From contig NC_058519.1 of assembly GCF_904849725.1 (NCBI RefSeq), positions 359,321,974 to 359,385,973 on the forward strand: 64,000 nucleotides of DNA, read 5' to 3'. Each line of letters starts with the position of its first letter. Position 1 is the first letter of the stretch. Positions 23,116 to 35,370 of the stretch are shown piece by piece. The notes beneath the pieces are model-generated. The model made no database searches. It was not told the origin of the DNA and worked only from the letters and a program-made list of their open reading frames with translations. This DNA is from Hordeum vulgare subsp. vulgare (lineage: Eukaryota; Streptophyta; Magnoliopsida; Poales; Poaceae). The position numbers and the translations under genes were made by a program.

Positions 23116-23477
23116 CACCTTTGAAGGAGTAAAAAAATGGATCAGTCAAAGAAGGTGTTCTTTTCTGTATTGTAAGGTGTGAATTTCAGTGAGACTCAAA
23201 GCCCAACCACGGCAGAAGAAAGTGAAAGGACGAAGATCGTCCCGTGTGCCTTAGCCATAGGCTATATAGTATGCCATGTTGTGTACCGCACCTCATGTGT
23301 GCTTTGCTATGAGTCTGTCAAGGGGTACCAAAGTGATCCAGGATTGGATCATTGGACAGCGGTCAAAATTATCTGTAGTAACTTGAGGACCAATCGAGAT
23401 GACTTTGAGTATCAAACCGTAGTTGTATAGTGGAGCAGTCATTTGGAATAGTTCCTAGTGGAGCGTGGTAGCAGCAT
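23116..23477 (+). pseudogene. pol: Copia pol 3' end fragment b
   Basis: Repeats pol fragment a from the ttgaagg word at 21429 on, with substitutions. An open stretch of 83 codons (23179-23430) includes CALAIGYIVCHVV and DPGLDHWTAVK, as in copia elements before the RNase H region. It ends at gcat, followed by the 64-bp S1-like block 23478-23541 where fragment a continues differently. Confidence 0.7.
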
Positions 23478-23541
23478 CTAGGCCCTATGTCAATAGGTTA
23501 GTCGCAAAAAATGATATGAAGGTTCTATAAAATGATCATAA
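23478..23541 (-). repeat. Second copy of the S1 LTR edge (64 bp)
   Basis: Matches 20932-20995, same length, from ctaggccctatg to gat.ataatg, and is likewise followed by a copia start TGTTGGAAATA (23542-23552), here only 11 bp long. A 64-bp repeat of a gypsy-copia junction indicates duplication after the copia insertion. Confidence 0.8.
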
Positions 23542-23552
23542 TGTTGGAAATA

Positions 23553-24654
23553 CGGCATCTACGCGTTGCACTGAAGTTGCGGGTGGCTTCGGAATGACCA
23601 GCCGATCACCGGAGAGTTATCGGCGACGAGCTCCCGCAGCGGATCTCGTCTGGCTCCGGTGAAATCAGGTGCTAGGGCATGGGATCGATGGGGAAAATAT
23701 GGGGAGAAGCATTCTGGGCTCACGGGGAGTGCAGGGACGTCGAAAACATGCTCAGGGATGGCCTGAGGAGGGAGGACGACGACGGCGATCAACGGCGGCC
23801 CAAGGAGGAAGACGACGATGATCCGGTGACTCAGGGGCTCTTGGCGTCGTGTGGCTAGCTCGGGAGCTTCAGGAGGTCGAGGCGGTTCTTGTGCGCAATT
23901 CAGGCAAGAGAGAGGGAGGCTGGAGCGACAACGAGGTCGAGCTCGGCTCGGGCTCTAATGGCGGCTGAGAGGGGAGAGAGCAGGGGGGCAAATGGGAGAG
24001 GATGAGGACAAGGAGAGCTGCGGGAGGCTTATCTCCTCCACGCCAGCGCGATGTGGAGGCCAGGCAGGCACGCAGGTGCGTGGCCGCGCCAGAGGGCGCG
24101 GCGGCCACCTCCTGCTGCCGACTGGCAAGAGGTAGACGACAGGAGGGGAGGAGCTGGGCTGGGCCTGAGCGTCACGTAATCCTTTTTCTCATTCTTTTCC
24201 TTTTCTGTTTTTTGTTAAAAAAATTCTGACTTTGTTTCATTTTATTTTTTGGCTCCAAACTATTCCTAAAATAGTTTGAATAATACCGGGGTGCTATTTG
24301 GAATTTTTCCAAACCCAGATAAAGTTTTCAACAAAAAAATCTGAAATATTTGAAATCAAATATATAATTTATTTCAGTGACTTTTATGTTTCAAATAAAA
24401 TGCTAAACACATTTTAAATATATATCTCACCCTTGATATTTTGTTTCCAAGAAATATCAGAAAGATGAACTTTATGATGGCCATTTTGGGTTCATTGATT
24501 TGTCACCAAGTTTGAATTGTTTTGAACATAGAGTTGCTAGGGTTTTATTTTGTTTTCATTTCTTTCTTTTGAATTTATTCCATTTCTTTGGATGCAATGA
24601 ATAAGACATGAGTACAAACTTGCTAACTCTATTAGGGATTCCAGGGATGTGACA
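23553..24654 (-). mobile_element. Truncated LARD-like LTR C (A/B family)
   Basis: The right end, gggatgtgaca, equals the reverse of A's start (TGTCACATCC). For several hundred bases it is a reverse-oriented homologue of A 54268-54720 (ccctagcaactct, the tattttaggaatagtttg word, ggagcc). A GC-rich leader follows to the left, but the sequence stops at 23553 without the TGTCGGG end seen in B. The GC-rich open frames here do not match those of A or B. Confidence 0.75.
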
Positions 24655-27011
24655 CGGTACATCTTGTATGCTTTGTGTGTTGGTCAACTTGATTCACTCT
24701 TTCACTTAGTCTTGATCAACCTTGTTTCTTATATTTTCTCTTCATAAAGATGATGTCCCTAAAGTAAACATGAATGCACACACAATGTTTTTCTTCAAGA
24801 TGTGCTTGTAATAAGCTCAACTCTCACATGACCAATCATTGGATAAAACCTTGAATTGTACCTTAGTCCCCATATAAACTCCTTGAAACCAATAGATGGA
24901 CTTCAAGAAGTGCCTATGGATAAATCCTTGTAATATAACTCAAGGAAAGCATTAGTCCATAGGGATTGCCATCAATTAACAAAACCACACATGAAGAAAT
25001 ATGCTCTTACAGCAGCCATGGGCCGCCACCGCCGCGCCATCAACACCATGGATCGTCGTCGCGCCGCCATCACCACCATCATCAACAAATCTTCTTCCTC
25101 CCCCATCACGGTCATATGCTTGTAACAACTCTTGAACCACATTATATGTTATTTTATTTGAGTAATTCTTAGCTATGGGTCGGTCGGTTAGTAGACATGT
25201 GTTGTCTAATTATGCGTGTTACTTTGCGTTGCTTATTTACCTTTAGTAATTTAATGATAGGACATATCCTATCCATTGGTGTAGTTGGAGACATCCAACT
25301 CCCCAGGCCACATATGAAGTATATAGATTGTTGTACAAACCGATTGACTTGTGACGTGTCAGGTCCAGATATCTTGAGAGGAGCATAATTATTCTAGGAG
25401 CATAGTTGTCCATAAAACCTAATGCCTTCGTCTGGTCCTCCAAGCATGACGACCTTAATGTATTTGTGTTAGTCGCCTCTAGTATTGGACATGAAGTAGG
25501 ATGAGCGAGTTATCTCAATATAGTGTGTCTTGAGAAATAATGTTATGTGAGGGCACACCCACTAGAAGTAGACCACCCATTCCTATTGTGCACGTACTAA
25601 TATAGTCACAATGTGGCATAGTCGTAAAACCCTAACTCCATTCCATGCCAATACCGAACGAGGCCATACTTAAATGTCAGTAATATCATATAAAACATCA
25701 CATACTTCTCTTAGTTTATTTCCTTTGTTTAGTTTAGTATTTATTTTCCGTTCTCTCTAGTTTAGTTTAATTCTTTGTTTTTACCTTTCCCTTGCAACTT
25801 ACTTAAGTGAGTTATTCCCAAACTCCAGTTTGGGTGTGAGAATGGTTGTGTTAGTGACAACACAACTGCGGTGATTGTGGTGCCAACCTATTCGCTCCAT
25901 ATGGTATCGACAAACCTTACTTATCACGAAATTGCTACATAGCCCTATGCACTTGCAAGAGATCACTTGCACAATTTTGACCCATTTTAGTCACCATTGC
26001 ATTTGTGATTGTTTGTCCTGTGATTTGTGTCTCCTAATGTATTTTTGCTAGTTAGGGACGATGATTTGCACTAGACGATGACCACTTCGTCCTTTGAGAT
26101 AACCTTCAATCGGAAGCAAGGCCGGTTACCCCCAACTTCATGAAAGGTTAAGTGTGACAAAGGTATCCATTCCGTCATGAACTTTTCATTCCTTGCCATT
26201 ACAAATTTATAGCCCCACCATCTTTGCGATTACATTCATACCTATTGAGGCTAGCTATCCTAGTATTGTCAGGCTTCATGAAAAGTTTAGCACAATAGTG
26301 ATCCGATGTCATCTTGTTACATCATTTGGATTATCATACAATGTGATAGATTACACTCATGCTTATCTTGTGAAACTTATCTTGCCTCTTTGGATGAGTC
26401 TTAATAAACATAGTGGAAAGGAAGAGAAGAGCAAAAAAACTTATAAGCAAGAAAAGAGATCAAATCTTATAAGCAAAGAGTTCAACACATAAGGATATAC
26501 TTGTGCATCATTATACTTGGAATAGCCAATGTTTGGCTTGCATGTATATGATTGGTGCCAACTGGTGAATCATGCCCAAAGCATAGTCAAACTAGCATCT
26601 CTTCTTGTGTTTGTGCAACACAGGGTTAGTCTTCATTAGGCAATTTTGTATTGTTCATCCCTATAGTTGTACACGCCCCATTTATCTCAATGCTTGTTTC
26701 TTTTTGACCTCCTCTATATTTGTGATCACTTGCTTTTCATTTTGGGTCCTTTGGGTTGATTTCGATATTTAAAATATCTTGGGCATTAATTTCCTTCATA
26801 TTTTGTGCCACTAGTCCCACTGAGTTCAATATACGACCATGTAGTGAGATTATAGGTGTGTGTTGGGAACACTTGTCAACACCATATTTTATCCGTTGGC
26901 ACACATCGGATGATATTCGATCCTTTCATCCATGGAGTCGATAAGGTATCTTGATATTTTTCCTTTCCTTTAGCCAAATACTACTAGCACTAGTGCCATG
27001 ATGCATTCAGA
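24655..27011. other. Unclassified intergenic DNA
   Basis: No gene supported. Several phrases (agcattagtccatagggattg at 24949, a gene-like Pro/His-rich burst at 25015-25090, cgaaattgctacatagccc near 25929) look like retroelement leader sequence, but I cannot fix LTRs, PBS or TSDs. The longest frame (26193-26492, 99 codons) has no recognisable domain. A decayed retroelement interior is most likely. Confidence 0.4.
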
Positions 27012-28016
27012 CGATAATTCATCTCCAATGTATCTATATTTTTTATTGTTTCATGCTATTATATTATCAATCTTGCATGCTTTATACACCATTTTATATC
27101 ATTTTTGGGAACTAAACTATTAATACATACCAAGTGTGAGTTGATGTTTTTTGCTTGTTTTTGGTTTTTTAGTAAATCTATACCAAACAGACTCCAAATT
27201 TGACGAAACTTTTCAATGGTATTTTTTGGACCAAAATAGACCATGTAAGCTTCGGAGGAGTCCAAACGCCGCACAAGGAGACGACAAGGAAGGAGGCGCG
27301 CACTGCCCTTATGCCCCCCTGTGGCTGTGATACTGTATTCTGTGGCCTATAAACTAACTTATGTTCCCAAAACCCTAGAGAACCCCCGAAACATTTTTTC
27401 CTCTACCACGAGCCTCTGTTCTTGTGTGATCCTGTCTCTAGGCCATTTCTATTACTCTCCCTGAGGGGGATCCATCATGGAAGCTGTCTTCATCAACCTT
27501 GCTGCCTCCCCAATGATATGCGATTAGTTACACTCAGACCTCCACGTCCATAGTTGTAGCTAGATGGTTGTCTTTCTCTCGTTTGATCTTTAATACAATT
27601 CCCACTTCGGAGAACCATTTGATGTAATCTTTGTGGTATGTTTGTTGGGATCTAATGAATTATGAGTTAATGTTAAGATTACTCATTGAAAGTAATTGAT
27701 CTATTCTCAAATTTATTATGTGGGATTTGATATGGCTATGTATGCTTTCTGATCTATAGGTTTACTTTGGCCAAGTTGATGAGGAGATCTTCACAAGGAG
27801 TGGTGCATAGTAGTAGTTTCAATCTTGCAGTGTCCTCACTCTGTAATAGGACTAGTAGCGAGGCACTTATTTGTATTCTACCTACTAAGAATGAAACAAT
27901 GGGGTTTGAACATATTAATTGGTCTTACTTTGTCTACAATGGAGTATTATTAGTAGATGGGGAATCCTTTCGTTCTAGTTGTGACAAACATAATGCCTAT
28001 ATATTGATTATTCCAT
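27012..28016 (+). mobile_element. Decayed gypsy LTR, plus orientation
   Basis: A diverged copy of the TGATACGTCTCC LTR group: cgataattcatctccaatg at the start, then atatcatttttgggaactaa, ctatctagctac-like and gtagcgaggcac words in the order seen in T (read in reverse). It carries leader-like sequence ccaaaaccctagagaac and an end near cctatatattgattattcc. It lacks a partner LTR in the window and is much more diverged than T. Confidence 0.65.
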
Positions 28017-28391
28017 GAAATGTTTAAACAATATTCAAATTCAAAATTTTAAATTATTTTTAAGATTTTATTATTGTAGGTAAGATGAAACTACAATTCA
28101 CTAGGTTCAGTTTCCCAAAAAATCAATTAATTTGGATTTGTAATTTGCAAGTTATGCCCTATTTAAATTTGAATTTATTCTACTTGAATTTGAATTTAAA
28201 TTATTCATTTTCTAAATTTTATTTCCATAAGTGAAATCGCATTTCATAAGCGTCATTTTGCAAAAAAAATCATTCTATTTGGATAAATAGGTAAAAAGTT
28301 ATGATTGGTTTAGTCTTCACGGGCTTTTCTAAAAAAGTGTCATTTATTGGAATTAAACAGAAATCCATGTGGATAATGTTTTGCATGAGGT
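28017..28391. other. AT-rich unclassified spacer
   Basis: Rich in aatttgaattta words, similar in texture to the AT-rich part of LARD-like LTRs (compare 24300-24480 and 54500-54640). No gene or terminal repeat is seen. H begins at 28392. Confidence 0.4.
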
Positions 28392-28455
28392 TGTTGAGGG
28401 AGTCTGAGATTAAGGGGCCCTCGGGTCGGTTACCTATTTCTATGGGCCAGACTCC
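28392..28455 (+). repeat. H 5' LTR, first 64 bp
   Basis: TGTTGAGGGAGTCTG start and ctatgggccag before the R insertion. Continues at 37110 or 37115 after R. Confidence 0.75.
28451..28455. repeat. TSD of copia R, left copy (actcc)
   Basis: Matches actct at 37110-37114 in four of five bases. Confidence 0.75.
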
Positions 28456-28890
28456 TGATGGGGATCGTAGTAATTTCAAAAAAAATCTACGCCGTGCAAG
28501 GATCTATCTATGGAGAAACCAGCAACGAGCAAACGGTAGAGCATCTTCGTACCTTTGAAGATCACTAAGCGGAAGCGTTACTATGAACACGGTTGATGGA
28601 GTCGTACTCGTAGTGATTCAGATCGCGGTGGATTCCGATCTATGCATCGAACGATGGTGCCTCCGTGTTCAACACACGTGCAACCAGATGACATCCCCCA
28701 CGCCTTGATCCAGCAAGGAGGAGGGAGAGGTTGGGGAAGAGCTTCGGCAGCACAACGGTGTGGTGATGGTGGAGCTATGTGGTACTCCAGCAGAGCTTCG
28801 CTAAGCACTACGGAGGACGAGGACGAGGAGGAGTGGGGCTGCGCCATGGAGATATGAATTGTGTGTGTCCAAAAGGCCAAAACCATCCAC

Positions 28891-28898
28891 TATATATA
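28891..28898 (-). promoter_or_regulatory. Downstream TATA box, R 3' LTR
   Basis: TATATATA in ccactatatataggagg; conserved at 35808-35815. BARE-1 LTRs are known to carry two TATA boxes, and this is the one nearer the leader. Confidence 0.65.
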
Positions 28899-29222
28899 GG
28901 AGGAGAAGGAGGAGGTGCCCACCCTTAGGGTTTCCCACCCTAATGGGTGCGGCGACCAAGGGGTGGAGGCGCCCTAGGGTGGGCCTTTGGGCCCAAGGGT
29001 GCCCTCCCACGCCTAGGGTTTGCCTCTCCCCACCCTTGTGCGCCTTGGGCTGAGAGAGGGAGGCACACCATCCTACTTTGGGCTGGTTCCCTTCCACCTT
29101 TTGGCCCATGTAACCTCTAGGGGCTGGTGGCCCCTCCCGGTGGACCCTCGGAACCCTTCCGGTGGTCCTGGTACATTGTTGGTGACACCCAAAACACTTC
29201 TGACGTCCAAATCATCACTTCC

Positions 29223-29229
29223 TATATAT
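29223..29229 (-). promoter_or_regulatory. Upstream TATA box, R 3' LTR
   Basis: TATATAT within cttcctatatatgaatc, conserved at 36136-36142 in the other LTR. Confidence 0.55.
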
Positions 29230-30197
29230 GAATCTTTACTTTCGGACCATTCGGAAGCTCCTCGTGACATCCGAGATCTCATCTAGGACTCCGAACAGCG
29301 GTCGGTAACCATGTACATTATTTCCTTATAACCCTAGCGTCATCGAACCTTAAGTGTGTAGACCCTACAGGTTCGGGAAGCATGCAGACATGACCGAGAC
29401 ACCTCTCCAGTAAATAACCAACAGCAGGGTCCGGATATTCATGTTGGTCCCCACATGTTCCTTGATGATCTCATCGGATGAACCACGATGTCAAGGACTC
29501 ACTCAATCCTGTATGCAATTCCCTTTGTCTACCGGCATGATACTTGCCCGAGATTCGATCGTCGGTATCCCTAGACCTTGTTCAATCTCGTTACCGGCAA
29601 GTCTCTTTACTCGTTTGGTAACACATCATCCCGTGGCTAACTCCTTAGTCACACTGAGCTAAATATGATGATGAATTACCGAGTGGGCCCAGAGATACCT
29701 CTCCGTCACATGGAGTGACAAATCCGAGTCTCAATTCGTGCAACCCAACAGACACTTTCGGAGATACCCGTAGTGCACCTTTATAATCACACAGTTAAGT
29801 TGTGACGTTTGGTACACCTAAAGCACTCCTACGTTATCCGGGACTTGCAAAATCTCATGGCTAAGGAAATGATACTTGACATTAGAAAAGCTTTAGCACA
29901 CGAACTACACGATCTAGTGCTATGCTTAGGATTGAGTCTTGTCCATCACATCATTCCCCAATGATGTGATCCCGTTATCAATGACATCCAATGTCCATGA
30001 TCAGGAAACCATGATCATCTATTGACCAACGAGCTAGCCAACTAGAGGCTCACTAGGGACACATGGTGATCTATATATTCACACATGTATTACGGTTTCC
30101 GGTTAATACAATTATAGCATGAACAATCGACTATTATCATGAACTGGAAATATAATAATAACAACTTTTTTATTGCCTCTAGGGCATATTTCCAACA

Positions 30198-30210
30198 GTC
30201 TCCCACTTGC
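30198..30210 (-). other. Polypurine tract of R
   Basis: The minus strand reads gcaagtgggagac, directly before the LTR. Confidence 0.9.
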
Positions 30211-30217
30211 ACTAGAG

Positions 30218-30565
30218 TCAATAATGTCCCATAGAGTTCTGGTGTTGATCATGCTTTGCCCGTGGAAGAGGTTTACTCAACGGGTCTGCAACATTCAGAT
30301 CCGTGTGTACTTTACAAATATCTATATCTCCATCTTGGATGTATCTACAAATGGTGTTGAAGTGACGCTTGATGTGCTTGGTCTTCTTGTGAAACATGGG
30401 CTCCTTTGCAATAGAAATAGCTCCAGTGTGGTCACGGAACAGAGTCATCGGTCCTGATGCACTTGGAATCACTCCTAGATCGGTGATGGTCCCCTTCATC
30501 CAGACTCCTTCGTGTGCTTCTTCCGATGCAGCTGTGTATTCCGCTTCACATGTAGATGCCTCCAC
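30218..30565 (-). pseudogene. pol: R RNase H domain
   Basis: Open stretch of 115 codons matching the C-terminal RNase H of copia polyproteins, which degrades RNA in the RNA-DNA hybrid. STCEAEYTAAS carries the catalytic Glu and FRDHTGA the catalytic Asp; the usual DN pair is DH here. HIKRHFNTI and VADPLSKPL follow as in the family. It reads in a different frame from the RT part at 30943-31185. Confidence 0.85.
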
Positions 30566-30583
30566 GACGCTTTGCTTGCAACT

Positions 30584-31766
30584 TCACCAGCTAACTGCCC
30601 CATTATTCGAAATATACACGTATTCGGTTTGTGATTTGGAGTCATCCGGATCTGTGTCGAAGCTAACATCGATGTAACCTTTTACGACGAGCTGTTCGGC
30701 ACCTCCATATACGAGAAACATATCTTTGGTCCTTTTCAGGTACTTTAGGATATTATTGACTGCTTTCCAGGGATCCACTCCTGGATCACCCTGGTACCTC
30801 CCTACCAAACTTATGGCAAGGTTCACATCAGGTCTGGTACACAACATGGCATACATTATAGAGCCTATGGCTGAAGCATCGGGGACGGTACTCATCTTCT
30901 CTATATCTTTTGTCGTGGTCGGTCATTGAGTCGCACTCAACCTCACACCTTGTAATATAGGCAAGAACCCCTTCTTAGACTAACCATATTGAACTTCTTC
31001 AATATCTTGTCAATGTATGTGCTTTCTGAAAGACCTATGAGGCATCTCGATCTATCTCTATAGATTTTGATGCCTAATATGTAAGCAACTTCCCCAAGGT
31101 CCTTCATTGAAAAACTCTTATTCAAATAGGCCTTGATGCTTTCCAATAGTTCTATATCATTTCCCATCAACAATATGTCATCCACATATAATATGAGAAA
31201 TGCTACAGAGCTCCCACTCAGTGTCTTGTAAATACAGGCTTCTCCATAAGTATGTATGAACCCAAACGCTTTGATTACCTCATCAAAGCGAATGTTCCAA
31301 CTCCGAGATGCTTACACCAGCCCATAGATGGAGCGCTGGAGCTTGCATACCTTGTTAGCATTGCCGGGATCGACAAAACCTTCCGGCTGTATCATATACA
31401 ATTCTTTTTAAGAAAACCGTTCAGGAATGCTGTTTTGACGTCCATTTGCCAGATTTCGTAATCATAGAATGCGGAAATTGCTAACATGATTCGGACCGAC
31501 TTCAACATCGCTACGGGTGGGAAGGTCTCATCGTAGTCAAACCCTTGAACTTGTCGATAACCCTTAGCGATAAGTCAAGCCTTATACATGGTCACATTAC
31601 CATCCGCGTCAGTCTTCTCCTTAAAGATCCATTTATTTTATATGGCTCGCCAATCATCGGGCAAGTCCACCAAAGTACATACTTTGTTCCCATAATGGAT
31701 CCTATCTCGGATATCATGGCCTCAAGCCATTTGTTGGAATCCAGGCCCGCCATCGCTTCTTCATAG
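30584..31766 (-). pseudogene. pol: R reverse transcriptase domain
   Basis: Copia RT in several frames. The catalytic YVDDILLMG motif is read near 31160-31195, followed by SFSMKDLGE and YILGI, then after a frameshift SAIGSIMYAMLCTRPDVNLAI and LKYLKRTKDMFLVYGG (30584-30895). The N-terminal half is in other frames up to about 31766. The enzyme would copy element RNA to cDNA in the virus-like particle; here it is broken. Confidence 0.85.
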
Positions 31767-31768
31767 TT

Positions 31769-32446
31769 CTAAGGTTCACTATTGTCTAACAACATGATTT
31801 CCATGACAGGGTTGCCATACCACTCAGGTGCAGAATGTACCCTTGTCGAACTTCGAGGTTCAGTAGCAACTTGATCCGAAGTGTCATGATCATCATCATT
31901 AACTTCCTCTCTAGCCGGTGCAGGCGCCTCAGAAACATTTTCTTGCGCTGCGCTACTCTCCGATTCGAGAGGAGGTACAATTACCTCATCAAGTTCTATT
32001 TTCCTCCCACTTACTTCTTTCAAGAGAAACTATTTCTCTAGAAAGGATCCGTTCCTAGGAACAAATATCTTGCCTTCGGATCTAAGATAGAAGGTGTACA
32101 CAATAGTTTCCTTAGGGTATTCTATGAAGAAGCATTTTTCCGCTTTGGGTTCGAGCTTTTCTAGTTGAAGTTTCTTCACATAAGCATCACAGCCCCAAAC
32201 TTTCAGAAACGACAACTTAGGTTTCTTGCCAAACCAGAATTCCTACGGTGTCATCTCCACGGATTTAGACGGTGCCCTATTTAAAGCGAATGCGACAGTT
32301 TCTAATGCATAGCCCCAAAATGATAGCGGTAAATCGGTAAGAGACATCATATATGAGACCATATCCAATAAAGTGTGATTATGACATTCAGACACACCAT
32401 TACGCTGCGGTGTGCCAGCGACGTGAGTTGTGAAACATTTCCACAT
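31769..32446 (-). pseudogene. pol: R integrase C-terminal part and linker
   Basis: Frames 32243-32446, 32030-32215 and 31769-32023 share one phase. They contain the third catalytic residue region (GTPQRNGVSECHN, Glu), PLSFWGYALETVAFALNRAPSK, then LKVWGCDAYV and YPKETIVYTFY, all typical of copia integrase C-termini, and an acidic linker before RT. The phase differs from the integrase core upstream, so a frameshift separates the second catalytic Asp from the Glu. Confidence 0.85.
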
Positions 32447-32991
32447 TTCCTTAGGTGCATGCCAAACTCGTGACTCAAATATTCTCCTCCACGATCGGAT
32501 CGTAAGAACTTTATTTTCTTGTGACGTTGATTCTCCACCTCATTCTGAAATTCCTTGAGCTTTTCAAAGGTTTCAGACTTGTGCTTCATTAAGTAGACAC
32601 ACCCATATCTACTCAAATCATCAGTGAGGGTGAGAACATAACGGTAGCCTCCGCGAGCTTCAACGCTCACTGGATCGCATACATCGGTATGTATTATTTC
32701 CAATAAGTCGGTTGCCAAGAATGGTATCTTGCTCATCTTGCCCATGACGCACGGCTCGCATGTGTCAAATGATTCAAAATCAAGAGACTCCAAAAGTCCA
32801 TCAGTATGGAGTTTCTTCATGCGCTTTACGCTAATATGACCAAGGCGGCAGTGCCAAAAGTATTTAGGACTATCATTATCAACCTTACATCTTTTGGTAC
32901 TCACACTATGAATACGTGTATCATCACGGTCGATATTAATTAGGAATAAACAATTTACCAGCGGGGCATGACCATAAAACATACCACTCAT
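32347..32991 (-). pseudogene. pol: R integrase zinc finger and core
   Basis: 214 codons. The GAG-pre-integrase HHCC finger is seen as WHCRLGH and CEPC; the catalytic Asp residues are in HTDVCDP and RSDRGGEY. After about residue 190 the frame leaves the family alignment (SLAHRSVMV), the frameshift continuing in 32243-32446. Integrase inserts the cDNA into host DNA. Confidence 0.9.
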
Positions 32992-33027
32992 ATAAATAAA
33001 ACAACCATTATTCTCAGATTTAAATGA

Positions 33028-33384
33028 CTAGCCATCTTGAATCAAGCGAGATCCCGATACAATGTTCATGCTTAAAGTTGGTACTAAATAACAATTATTA
33101 AGGTTTATAATAAATCCCAAAGGTAGATGTAGAGGTAGCGTGCCGACGGCGATCACATCGACCTTGGAACCATTCCCGACGCGCATCGTCACCTCGTCCT
33201 TAGCCAGCCTACGCTTGTTCCGAAGTTCTTCCTTAGAGTTGAAAATGTGAGCAACAAAACCGGTATCAAATACCCAGGAGCTACTACGAGCGCTGGTAAG
33301 GTACACATCAATAACAAGTATATCACATATACCTTTGACGTTGCCGGCCTTCTTGTCCGCTAAGTACTTGAGGCAATTCCGCTT
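33028..33384 (-). pseudogene. pol: R aspartic protease region
   Basis: Contains WVFDTGFVAHI, the copia protease active site (DTG for the usual DSG or DTG), and LVPTLSMNIVSGSRLIQDG at the end. It is in frame with gag upstream and the integrase core downstream; a stop near 33025 interrupts the join. The protease would cleave the polyprotein. Confidence 0.85.
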
Positions 33385-34176
33385 CTAGTGACCGGTTCCC
33401 TTGTAGTAATAACACTTAGTCTCAGGCTTGGGTCCTTTCTTTAACTTCTTCCCGGCAAGTGGCTTACCGGGCATGGCAACTGCTTTGCCGTCTTTCTTGA
33501 AGCTTTTCTTACCCTTGCCCTTCTTGAAACTGGTGGTCTTATTGTCCATCAACACTTGATGCCCTTTCTTGATTTCTACCTCCGTATATTTCAGCATTGA
33601 ATACAACTCAGGAATAGTCTTTTCCATCCCCTACATGTTGTAATTCATCACAAAGCCTTTATATCTAGGTGGAAGCGACTGGAGGATTCTGTCAATGACC
33701 GTATCATCTGGAAGTTCAACTCCTAGTTGAGTCAAGCGGTTGTGCAACCCACACATTCTAAGTATGTGCTCACTGACAAAACTATTCTCCTCCATCTTAC
33801 AGCTAAAGAACTTGTCGGAGACTTCATATCTCTCGACCCGGGCATGCTCTTGAAAAACAAGTTTCAGCTCCTCGAACATCTCATATGCTCCGTGTTACTC
33901 AAAATGCCTTCGGAACCCCGGTTCTAAACTGGAAAGCATGTCACACTGAACGAGAGAGTAGTCATCACTCCGTGACTGCCAGGCGTTCCTAATGTCCTGG
34001 GTTACCGCGGGAACGGGAGGATCACCTAGCGGTGCATTAAGGACATATGCCTTCTTGGCAGCATTGAGGATGAGCTTTAAGTTACGAGCCCAATCCGCAT
34101 AGTTTCTCCCATCATCTTTCAACTTTGTTTTCTCTAGGAACGCATTCAAGTTGAATGAGACATTTGCGTTTGCCAT
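33385..34176 (-). pseudogene. gag: R gag
   Basis: Starts MANANVSFNLNAFLEKTKL at 34176. Three open parts in one phase (34176-33895, 33879-33631, 33627-33385) are separated by stops at 33895, 33631 and 33385; the last two look like Gln and Trp codons turned to TAG by single transitions. The zinc knuckle CYYYKGTGH has lost its second Cys to Tyr. UBN2-type copia gag features such as ILRMCGLHNRLTQLG and DTVIDRILQSLP are clear. Gag would form the particle shell and bind RNA. Confidence 0.9.
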
Positions 34177-35353
34177 TGGATGTACAATATTTGTAAAGAC
34201 AATTTTAGACTAAGTTCATGATAATTAAGTTCATCTAATCAAATTACAAATGAACTCCCACTTAGATCGACATCCCTCTAGTCATCCAAGTGTTAATGAT
34301 CCACGTCGACTAGCCCATGTTCGATCATCACATGAGACGGACTAGTCATCGATGGTGAGCATCTCTATGCTGATCGTATCAACCATATGACTCATGTTCG
34401 ACTTTCGGTCTCCCGAATTCGAGGCCATGTCTGTACATGCTAGGCTCGCCGAGTTAACCTAATTAAGTGTTCCGCGTGTGTAAACTGGCTTGCACCCGTT
34501 GTATGCAAATGTTAGAATCTATGAAATTTTATGAGGGATCATCTTATGTTTTCTACCGTCGTTCTAAGCAATAAGATGTAAAACATGATAAACATCACAT
34601 GCAATCATATAGTGACATGATATGGCCAATATCGTCTTGTTGCTTTGATCTCCATCTTCGGGGCACCATGATCATCATTGTCACTGGCATGACACCATGA
34701 TCTCCATCATCATGATCTCCATCATTGTGCCTCCATGGAGTCATCACGCCAACTATTACTTCTACTACTATAGCTAACCGCTAGCGATGAAGTAAAGTAA
34801 TCAACATGACGTTCCATCTCATACAATAAATTAAGACAACTCATATGGCTCCTGCCAGTTTTCATACTCATCGACATGCAAGTCATGAATCCTATTACAA
34901 GAACATGATCAATCTCATACATCACAAATGTAACATCACATCCTTTTGTCCATATCATATCATATAGCATATCGTGCAAAAATAAGTTAGACATCCTCTA
35001 CTTTTTGTTGCAAGTTTTACGTGTCTGGTTATGGTTACTAGCAAGAACGTTTCTTACCTACGTGACATCCACAATGTTGATATGAAAATTCTATTTACAC
35101 TTCATAAGGACCATCTTCATCGAATCTGATATGACTAAAGTTGGAGAGACAGACACCCGCTAGCCACCTTATGCAACAAGTGCATGTCGGTCGGTGGAAC
35201 CAGTCTCACGTAAGAGTACGTGTAAAGTCGGTCCGGGCTGCTTCATCCCACAATGCCGCCGAATCAAGATAAGACTAGTAACGACAAGCAAATTGACAAA
35301 TCAATGCCCACAAATTTTTGTGTTCTACTTGTGCATAGAATCTACGCATAGAA
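34177..35353 (-). mobile_element. R untranslated leader
   Basis: About 1.2 kb between PBS and gag. Short frames only. It contains several copies of catgatctccatcat (34655-34735). It is expected to carry dimerisation and packaging signals, which I cannot locate by eye. Confidence 0.7.
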
Positions 35354-35370
35354 CCTAGCCTCGGATGCCA
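35354..35370 (-). other. Mutated primer-binding site of R
   Basis: The minus strand reads TGGCATCCGAGGCTAGG, one base inside the LTR end. The family PBS is TGGTATCAGAGC; several changes separate them, so the site is decayed. Confidence 0.75.

Larger units (their letters stand above)
28456..30197 (-). repeat. 3' LTR of R
   Basis: 1742 bp, from tgatggggatcg to catatttccaaca on the plus strand. It aligns throughout with the 5' LTR, with many scattered substitutions, suggesting an old insertion. Two TATA motifs are at 28891-28898 and 29223-29229. Confidence 0.95.

Noticed and set aside
23553..24659. TSD cggca/cggta around C
   Set aside because: C does not begin with a TG terminus at 23553 and is clearly truncated, so similar 5-mers at its edges are probably chance.
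25015..25095. Host gene exon in the Pro/His-rich burst
   Set aside because: The 68-codon frame has simple composition, no splice context and no recognisable domain, and lies in retroelement-like DNA.
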